This document shows, piece after piece, positions 62,496 through 64,000 of a stretch of DNA of 64,000 bases (the first letter of the stretch is position 1; every line of letters starts with the position of its first letter). The notes beneath the pieces are model-generated. The model did not search any database. It saw nothing but the letters and a program-made list of their open reading frames with translations, and was not told the origin of the DNA. The position numbers were made by a program, and so were the translations under genes. Location of the stretch: positions 30,599,001-30,663,000 of the forward strand of contig NC_064893.1 in NCBI RefSeq assembly GCF_929443795.1, written 5' to 3'. Source of the stretch: Astur gentilis. Lineage: Eukaryota > Chordata > Aves > Accipitriformes > Accipitridae.

Positions 62496-63249
62496 CTTCC
62501 CCAGCTCGGATGCTTTTGACGCATCCCTTCACCTTCGCACATCTGTCGTCCTTTCCACCCTGTTTATTTAAAGTATAAACGGTTTGAAACAGGGCCTTAC
62601 ACATCAGTCCTTGTACAGCACCAGCCAAAACAATGCCCTAACTTCAGCGCACAGGAAACGATTCATATATAATAAACCAACATCAGCGTGTGCCCATGGA
62701 GCAAAAGCTTCCTGGTTTTCCTAACCGCAGCATGTCGCAAACGGCAGACTCTCCCACATTTAGTTTTGCTTTAAAAGCTTATTCAACAGCTCCCAATTTA
62801 GCCCAGTAAGGGAAAGCAAAACCTGCAAGATGTCCATCCACCTCCAAGGGGCACAGCAAGGATGCCAGACCTCTGGCCAAATTTTTGCCTTCCTCGCCGC
62901 CTTGCACGGTGTTAGCTGGGGCTTTCCATTACCCAGCTTATTCCGCGCGCTCTGGATAATGGAGAACTGATTGCACTTTGAAGAGCTAAACATACAGTGC
63001 CTGAATTATTTATCTTTGAACATGCAGAAACAGGCCAAATTCCCAAGTGATGCGAAACAGCTCTTGTAAGAAATGGGGCTGCAAAAGCTGCCCTGGTAGG
63101 CATGCCAGAGCTGCGTGGTTAGACCCTCACACACTCAGGGGTCACATCTGCTGAGATTTTTCCCACCCAGGTGATTTATGTCCTGCAGGGTGCTGGGTGC
63201 TCAGATGTGGGTGCTGGTCCGGAGACTCATCAGTGTAACAACACAAGGA

Positions 63250-63262
63250 CCCCCCCCCCCCC
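63250..63262. repeat. C13 homopolymer
   Basis: Thirteen consecutive C at the start of the CpG-rich right-hand end. Confidence 0.88.
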
Positions 63263-63712
63263 TTTCTGCGCCTATGAACCAACCGCAGCGACAGCAAGTC
63301 CCCAAAGAGCCAAGAAAAAGGCCTGAACAAAAACATTAACGCCAATCGAGGGGTTTCGGCATAATTCCACCGCTTTTCCGCCCAGATCCTTCGGTTCTGG
63401 AGCCGAGCTGCTCTTCCTCCAGCGACCATTAAACCCACCGGCCTGGCACTCCGCGGCACCCCTAAAAATAATGCCACGACACCCGCGTTTGAGGCCCAGA
63501 TTAAAATAACCCCCGTGCCCCTGCTCTCGCGCTTTCCCTGCCTTTTATGCGAGGTCAGCTCGTTGCGATGGCTGGAGGTAAAAAATATTAAATTCCCTCC
63601 CATCGCTCCCTGCCACCACAGCCACCCAGGCTGCTCCTTCCACCACAGTTTTTCCTCATAACCCTAATTTCTCCCTGATCATCCTGGGGGTTCAAGAAGA
63701 CTGGGATACCAC

Positions 63713-63727
63713 GGGGGGGGGGGGGGG
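63713..63727. repeat. G15 homopolymer
   Basis: Fifteen consecutive G, followed by a further G5 and by GTTAACCC, in a strand-skewed region whose other end is C-rich. Confidence 0.9.
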
Positions 63728-63750
63728 TTAAGGGGGTTAACCCGAACCCT

Positions 63751-63776
63751 ACCTGGGGGGCTGCGAGCCCCCAGGT
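63751..63776. repeat. GC-rich hairpin
   Basis: ACCTGGGGG (63,751-63,759) pairs exactly with CCCCCAGGT (63,768-63,776). One extra G next to the stem can bulge and let a further G-C pair form. Confidence 0.8.
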
Positions 63777-63820
63777 GCGCAGCAGGGCGGGAAATTGGGC
63801 ATTTTTCATCAGATGCACCT

Positions 63821-63959
63821 GCCCCCCCCCCTCCCCGCTCTCTCTTCACCCCGTTTCTTCTCGCTCCCCCATCCCTCTCCCCCTTTTCTCCCCCCCCAAA
63901 CACCGGTTCCTCCCGTCCATCCCTCTCCCCCCCCCCTTCCCCCCCCCCCCCCCCCTTTC
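63821..63959. repeat. C-rich polypyrimidine tract with quadruplex potential
   Basis: About 140 bases are dominated by C-runs, including C10 (63,822-63,831), C10 (63,927-63,936) and C17 (63,939-63,955). The minus strand has many runs of three or more G with short spacers, satisfying the G-quadruplex pattern several times over. It sits immediately beside the CCAAT box of the putative right-edge promoter. Confidence 0.88.
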
Positions 63960-64000
63960 GCTTTAGCCTCACTTTTCCCCGCCATTGGCCAGCCCGCTCG

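Larger units (their letters stand above)
51706..63270. other. Non-coding, mostly unique sequence
   Basis: No gene recognised. It contains an A14 run (56,449-56,462), a 19-nt palindrome (58,137-58,155), a C15 run (59,187-59,201), a 10-bp stem hairpin (61,345-61,368), a G11 run (62,485-62,495) and a C13 run (63,250-63,262). Small CpG clusters occur near 53,290-53,390 and 54,400-54,500. AT-rich unique parts at about 60,940-61,080 and 61,590-61,640 show no repeat family. Open frames up to 153 codons (55,156-55,617 minus; 63,142-63,603 minus) lack domains. Confidence 0.4.
63280..64000. promoter_or_regulatory. CpG-rich right edge, probable start of a promoter region
   Basis: CpG frequency rises sharply from about 63,330 (about 20 in 240 bases to 63,570). 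The last 300 bases are strongly GC-biased. An inverted CCAAT box in a GGCCAATGGC context (GCCATTGGCC on the plus strand, 63,981-63,990) lies 10 bases from the window end, and GC-rich sequence continues to the edge. CCAAT boxes typically sit 60-100 bases upstream of a start site, so a gene beginning just beyond the window, probably on the plus strand, is the simplest reading. A bidirectional or minus-strand promoter is also possible. No coding sequence is seen in the window itself. Confidence 0.45.

Noticed and set aside
63721..63750. TTAAGGGGGTTAACCC as an interstitial telomere repeat
   Set aside because: Units are not TTAGGG and no periodicity is present.
1..64000. CRISPR arrays, operons, prophage, endogenous retrovirus
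   Set aside because: No regular spaced repeats, no bacterial gene organisation, and no LTR pair, primer-binding site or gag/pol-like frame was seen on either strand.

Overview
This window looks like non-coding vertebrate DNA, most likely from a bird. The strongest evidence is a CR1 LINE copy on the minus strand (39,052-39,692). Its reading frame carries the conserved CR1 reverse-transcriptase C-terminus, and it ends in the ATTCTATG-type repeat typical of avian CR1. The composition also fits a bird: mixed AT-rich and CpG-rich patches, few repeats, short microsatellites and uncollapsed G/C homopolymers. I found no intact protein-coding gene, rRNA, tRNA, CRISPR array or prokaryotic feature. The longest open frames, about 200-210 codons, are explained by low-complexity or GC-rich sequence.

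Layout. At 0-1.2 kb there is a CpG island (about 590-1,140). From 1.2 to 35.9 kb the sequence is mostly unique non-coding DNA with microsatellites, small palindromes and AT-rich segments that resemble conserved regulatory DNA but cannot be confirmed as such here. This stretch also holds a small CpG island at 28.44-28.71 kb, a broader CpG-enriched patch at 29.8-30.5 kb, a 42-nt perfect palindrome built from a TG/TA/CA microsatellite (20.55 kb), and a (TCC)n tract (32.93 kb). From about 36.0 to 38.4 kb lies a heavily decayed, long plus-strand CR1-type LINE. Endonuclease, reverse-transcriptase palm and C-terminal remnants appear in the expected order. The younger minus-strand CR1 at 39.05-39.69 kb faces it tail to tail.

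From 39.7 to 63.3 kb the sequence is again unique non-coding DNA. The most promising points are: a promoter-like arrangement at 44.5-45.15 kb (CpG-dense DNA, inverted CCAAT, CRE, TATA, then a strong 5' splice-site match); a 21-bp stem hairpin of precursor-microRNA size at 42,735-42,798; a very AT-rich, homeodomain-motif-rich block at 45.46-45.9 kb; a CpG-dense patch at 48.6-48.86 kb; and a minus-strand frame with a CXC-like cysteine pattern at 51.5 kb. The right end (63.3-64.0 kb) becomes CpG-rich, with a long C-rich strand and an inverted CCAAT box, and looks like the edge of a gene promoter lying mostly outside the window.

Taken together, the window reads as an intergenic or large-intron interval with possible regulatory DNA and two CR1 insertions of different age. 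I see no evidence for a new multi-gene system. The most testable candidates are the 45-kb promoter, the 42.7-kb hairpin and the right-edge promoter.
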